Shown here one piece after another: positions 14,993 to 17,392 of a DNA stretch of 17,392 bases. Source of the stretch: JAGLTN01 sp035403325 (GTDB lineage Bacteria > Planctomycetota > Phycisphaerae > Sedimentisphaerales > Anaerobacaceae). The DNA is taken from NCBI GenBank assembly GCA_964492365.1, contig CAZBKA010000063.1, positions 1 through 17,392 on the forward strand, given 5' to 3'. Positions within the stretch are counted from its first letter, which is position 1, and each line of letters starts with the position of its first letter. The notes beneath the pieces are model-generated. The model did no database searches, had not been told where the DNA came from, and saw nothing but the letters and a program-made list of their open reading frames with translations. The position numbers and the translations under genes were made by a program.

Positions 14993-15001
14993 CTTTGTTT
15001 T

Positions 15002-15358
15002 ATGTCTGACGGTAGACCAAGAATTAGTGTTGAGTATTCCGAAAAGGCAGTGGTAATTGCCTTTACTGATGAAAAAATCCTTGAAGAAAAGGATATCCAG
15101 GCTTTGCAGGAGTCGGTTATGTCCGTTATTGACCAGAATCACGGAGCAAATATGATTCTGGATTTCGGTAACGTCCAGTTTCTATCCTCAGCGGTACTGG
15201 GGCTTTTAATAAGAATCAGTAAGAAGATATACGAGGACCAGGGTCAATTGAGACTTTGTAGCATTAACCCGAAAATCCACGAAGTTTTCAAAATTACCAG
15301 ACTTACCAAGATATTCGATATCTGTCCCGATGTGAAAGACGCTTTGGACAGTTTCTGA
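15002..15358 (+). CDS. STAS-domain anti-sigma factor antagonist
   Basis: SpoIIAA/RsbV-like protein of 118 residues. In partner switching, the unphosphorylated form binds the anti-sigma kinase and frees a sigma factor or another target. One STAS domain covers nearly the whole chain. The key segment is MILDFGNVQFLSSAVLGLLIRI (51-72), where S62 or S63 matches the phosphorylated Ser of the usual FLDSSGLG loop; the loop is altered to LSSAVLG. LRLCSINPKIHEVFKITRLTKIFDI (84-107) is the typical second half. The ATPase that would phosphorylate it follows 62 bases later. Confidence 0.88.
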   Translation: MSDGRPRISVEYSEKAVVIAFTDEKILEEKDIQALQESVMSVIDQNHGANMILDFGNVQFLSSAVLGLLIRISKKIYEDQGQLRLCSINPKIHEVFKITRLTKIFDICPDVKDALDSF

Positions 15359-15420
15359 TGCTTTGCTTTACGGAATATATTGTTCTTATCTGAATTGTTA
15401 AAAAAATTACGGCGTAGATA

Positions 15421-15861
15421 ATGATGACTTCAAATCCGATATGCCAGAATCTGGTAGTTGAAAGCAATCCGCTTCTTGTAGACTTGATATGGCATGATCT
15501 GTCAGCCAAGCTAAAAGAAAAAGGATACACCAAAGATGATGTCTTCTCAATACACTTAGCGGTAGAAGAAGCATTTGTAAATGCCGTAAAGCATGGCAAC
15601 AAAATGGACTTAGATAAAAAAGTCAATTTTAACTACAGGATAGATGACGAAAAAGTAGAGATTTCCGTAAAAGACGAAGGGACTGGTTTCAAACCAGATA
15701 AGGTCCCCGACCCACGCTGTGGAAAAAATATTTTCAAACCTTCCGGCAGAGGTCTTTTCCTGATACGTGCCTATATGGACGAAGTAGAGTACAAAGACAA
15801 AGGGACATGTCTGAAAATAGTAAAATATAAAAGCACCTCACCGTTAACTCCAAAAAAATAA
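15421..15861 (+). CDS. RsbW/SpoIIAB-like anti-sigma serine kinase (GHKL ATPase)
   Basis: Small GHKL ATPase (146 residues) that in this family phosphorylates the STAS partner and sequesters a sigma factor. The N box reads HLAVEEAFVNAVKHGN (45-60) with N54 for Mg. The G1 box is DEGTGF (85-90) and the G2 region is SGRGLFLIRAYMDEV (108-122). No sigma factor or PP2C phosphatase is visible nearby, so its target is unknown. The ATG at 15421 is followed immediately by a second ATG; only a weak GGCGTAG-like motif lies upstream. The stop codon at 15859-15861 is complete, one base before the assembly gap. Confidence 0.9.
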   Translation: MMTSNPICQNLVVESNPLLVDLIWHDLSAKLKEKGYTKDDVFSIHLAVEEAFVNAVKHGNKMDLDKKVNFNYRIDDEKVEISVKDEGTGFKPDKVPDPRCGKNIFKPSGRGLFLIRAYMDEVEYKDKGTCLKIVKYKSTSPLTPKK

Positions 15862-15862
15862 T

Positions 15863-15962
15863 NNNNNNNNNNNNNNNNNNNNNNNNNNNNNNNNNNNNNN
15901 NNNNNNNNNNNNNNNNNNNNNNNNNNNNNNNNNNNNNNNNNNNNNNNNNNNNNNNNNNNNNN
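15863..15962. other. Assembly gap of exactly 100 N
   Basis: A run of 100 unknown bases, the conventional length for a scaffold gap of unknown size. Real sequence of any length may be missing between the anti-sigma ATPase and the gene at 16017, including further genes of the regulatory operon. Confidence 0.98.
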
Positions 15963-16016
15963 CAATCATACCGACAAAAAGATAAGAAAATTGTTTATAT
16001 TAAGGAGTAAACGATT

Positions 16017-16487
16017 ATGGATATGTATGAAAATCTTTTTTCACAGGGATGTTTGCTCAATGAGCAGGTAGCAAGGCAGATATTTGAAATATTCCCCGAT
16101 TCTGGGGTAGTAATGGTAATAGTTGACCGTGAAGGACACCTTTGGCCAAGTGACACTGATGCTTTTGCAAAACTTAATATAAACACAACAACAATAAAGG
16201 ATATTTGCGAAAATATTGACGACGGCGCAGAACCGTTGATAACGCAAATTGATAACATAAGTTTAATAGCAAGTCAGTTCGTAACCGAGCACACAAACTG
16301 TGGTTACGTAATTATCGCTATCCCGCAGCAAACCAGGGAACAGGCCGCAGTCAACATGGACCTCCTCGAGATAATACTCAATCAGGTAAGTCTCATCGCA
16401 AAGCTTATAGAAAAGAATAATCTGCTTTATGAGCTCCAGTTGAAACACCAAAACACCCTCTGCTCACCAGGTTTTAGTTTAAACTAA
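16017..16487 (+). CDS. Hypothetical small sensor-like protein
   Basis: I do not recognise the family. The 156-residue cytoplasmic protein has no signal peptide or membrane segment. An N-terminal part (about 20-100) with strands such as SGVVMVIVDREGHLWP and CGYVIIAIP resembles a compact PAS/GAF-like fold. A long helix (about 108-145, ending LIEKNNLLYELQLKHQ) could dimerise or connect to a partner. Similar architecture occurs in accessory proteins of partner-switching or phosphatase modules, but this is only suggestive. AAGGAG (16002-16007), 9 bases before the ATG, is a good ribosome-binding site. The gene may belong to the same operon as the STAS/ATPase pair across the gap. Confidence 0.7.
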   Translation: MDMYENLFSQGCLLNEQVARQIFEIFPDSGVVMVIVDREGHLWPSDTDAFAKLNINTTTIKDICENIDDGAEPLITQIDNISLIASQFVTEHTNCGYVIIAIPQQTREQAAVNMDLLEIILNQVSLIAKLIEKNNLLYELQLKHQNTLCSPGFSLN

Positions 16488-16606
16488 GCCTCAATAAGCA
16501 GTTACATCTGTTTTTAGCGTTTTGGGCAAATTGCTTTTGATACCGTGAAAAAAGTTAACTCAATTGCTAAAAGTGCATCGTAAATAGGTTTAGAGCAAAG
16601 TTTAAG

Positions 16607-16634
16607 TTGCCTTTAACCTCATTATTGGTATAAT
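16607..16634 (+). promoter_or_regulatory. Extended -10 promoter upstream of the GH10-like gene
   Basis: TTGCCT (16607-16612), a 16-base spacer and TATAAT (16629-16634), preceded by TGG, giving the TGnTATAAT extended -10. The expected start near 16641 gives an unusually long leader of about 87 AT-rich bases before GTG at 16728. The rest of the gap from 16488 shows no gene. Confidence 0.65.
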
Positions 16635-16727
16635 CACACTGCTATAACGGTAGATAATATTTATTTTACTGATATTATACACGTTGAGATGTAATTATTT
16701 TTATTCATAGCTGGGATATCGGAAAAA

Positions 16728-17392
16728 GTGAAATTTCAGGTTTTTAAAGACGGCAGTTTGGTCAAAGATTTTGAACTATGCGGTGCTTATCTTTTCGGCA
16801 CCGACGGAATCGCTATACGCAAAGCAACCATAACCTTTAAAAACGGCCTTATAACTTGCGAAAAAGCAACTTTTGAAACAGCAGGATTAGCTTTGCTTTG
16901 GCCCGTAGATTCAATTGGAAGGATAATGCTTCAAACAACCTGCCTCCCTGAACGCCCGGAACCATATGTTTTAAATGTTGAAATCGCCCGTGCCAGGCAA
17001 ATGGGAATAATCAACAAGTGTGAGGACTGGTCATATTTTAATAATCAGGGTGATCTGGCTGAAGATGCCAGAAAGCTGTTTGTCAAAGCTGTTCAGAACA
17101 TAGCAGACGCACCTCTTGCTTCGAAGTATGCTGACGAATCTTTAAAAAAATCCATGGTCTTAGGTGAGGCACTGGCAGTCAAGCAATCGTTAAATTTTTT
17201 CAATAAGAGAGCCAAGAACCGAAGATTCAGCAGAGGATGCCTTGGTTGCAATTTGGACCCAGCTTTCATTGGTAACGAAAATTATCTAAAGAATCTCGTA
17301 TCTGTTTTTGGAAGGGTTAATATTCCAATAAACTGGGCGAAAATTGAACACAAACATGGTGAGTACGATTTTTCAGAAATTGATGCCTGCAT
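16728..17392 (+). CDS. GH10-like glycoside hydrolase, 5' part only
   Basis: The reading frame opens with GTG at 16728, the first start after an in-frame stop at 16692, and runs to the window end (221 codons plus two bases). No signal peptide is visible. Residues 1-160 form an N-terminal domain with LLWPVDSIGRIMLQTTCLPERPEPYVLNVEIARAR (56-90) and EDWSYF (99-104). From about 165 the chain becomes GH10-like: FGRVNIPINWAKIEHKHGEYDFSEIDAC (194-221) matches the start of the barrel with the N(x)KW-iE-xxGxYdF pattern. The catalytic glutamates lie beyond the window, so xylanase activity cannot be judged. The missing signal peptide is unusual for a xylanase and may mean a cytoplasmic enzyme. Confidence 0.75.
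   Translation, partial: MKFQVFKDGSLVKDFELCGAYLFGTDGIAIRKATITFKNGLITCEKATFETAGLALLWPVDSIGRIMLQTTCLPERPEPYVLNVEIARARQMGIINKCEDWSYFNNQGDLAEDARKLFVKAVQNIADAPLASKYADESLKKSMVLGEALAVKQSLNFFNKRAKNRRFSRGCLGCNLDPAFIGNENYLKNLVSVFGRVNIPINWAKIEHKHGEYDFSEIDAC

Noticed and set aside
14939..15001. N-terminal extension of the STAS protein starting at TTG 14939
   Set aside because: These codons are the promoter itself (TTGACA and TATGAT with a 17-base spacer), and a good ribosome-binding site precedes the ATG at 15002.
1..17392. CRISPR array, insertion sequence, prophage or tRNA
   Set aside because: No regularly spaced repeats, transposase or integrase motifs, or cloverleaf-forming stretch were seen on either strand.

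Overview
The window looks like a chromosomal segment from an AT-leaning, Gram-negative, polysaccharide-degrading bacterium. My best guess is the Planctomycetota, class Phycisphaerae. The support is an LpxL/HtrB-type acyltransferase (outer membrane), three secreted or carbohydrate-active enzymes of unusual subtypes, a STAS plus RsbW-type anti-sigma module, and a Sua5 domain fused to a low-molecular-weight phosphatase. The taxonomic call is inference from gene content; no rRNA or other marker lies in the window. A run of exactly 100 N (15863-15962) marks a scaffold gap, so this is a draft assembly.

Layout. 1-818 (-): a 3'-truncated pyrF. 983-1669 (+): a membrane-anchored hypothetical, divergent from pyrF. 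1670-2091: a 422-base non-coding stretch with a strong hairpin and other structure. 2092-3426 (+): a POT/PTR2 peptide transporter. 3509-5103 (+): a two-gene unit, a Sua5-arginine-phosphatase-like fusion overlapping rpiB by 4 bases, closed by a bidirectional terminator shared with the convergent LpxL-like gene (5174-6118, -). 6285-10520 (+): two coupled secreted glycoside hydrolases, a clan GH-A-like enzyme and a GH31 enzyme, ending in a strong terminator. 10699-13181 (+): a PfkB-type kinase and a mannitol-1-phosphate-dehydrogenase-like polyol dehydrogenase. 13298-14794 (+): SppA and a DUF3192/BamE-like lipoprotein. 15002-15861 (+): a STAS anti-sigma antagonist and an RsbW/SpoIIAB-like ATPase, then the gap. 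16017-16487 (+): a small sensor-like hypothetical. 16728-end (+): the first 221 codons of a GH10-like enzyme.

How the genes may work together. The GH pair could release sugars that the kinase/dehydrogenase pair then handles in the cytoplasm, feeding fructose-6-phosphate-level metabolism; this link is inference from adjacency. The STAS/ATPase pair is the core of a partner-switching regulator, but its sigma factor and phosphatase are not in view and could lie in the gap or elsewhere.

Several sigma70-like promoters can be read directly (TTGACA/TTGACG-like boxes with 16-17 base spacers before TAAAAT, TACAAT, TATGAT or TATTAT). Two of them place the expected transcription start within a few bases of the ATG, implying leaderless or nearly leaderless mRNAs. 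Several have perfect or near-perfect dyads in or beside the promoter that could be operators. I found no CRISPR array, tRNA, rRNA, insertion sequence or phage gene. The most distinctive items are the Sua5-phosphatase fusion, the leaderless promoters with embedded dyads, the structured 1740-1803 region, and the kinase-polyol dehydrogenase pair.
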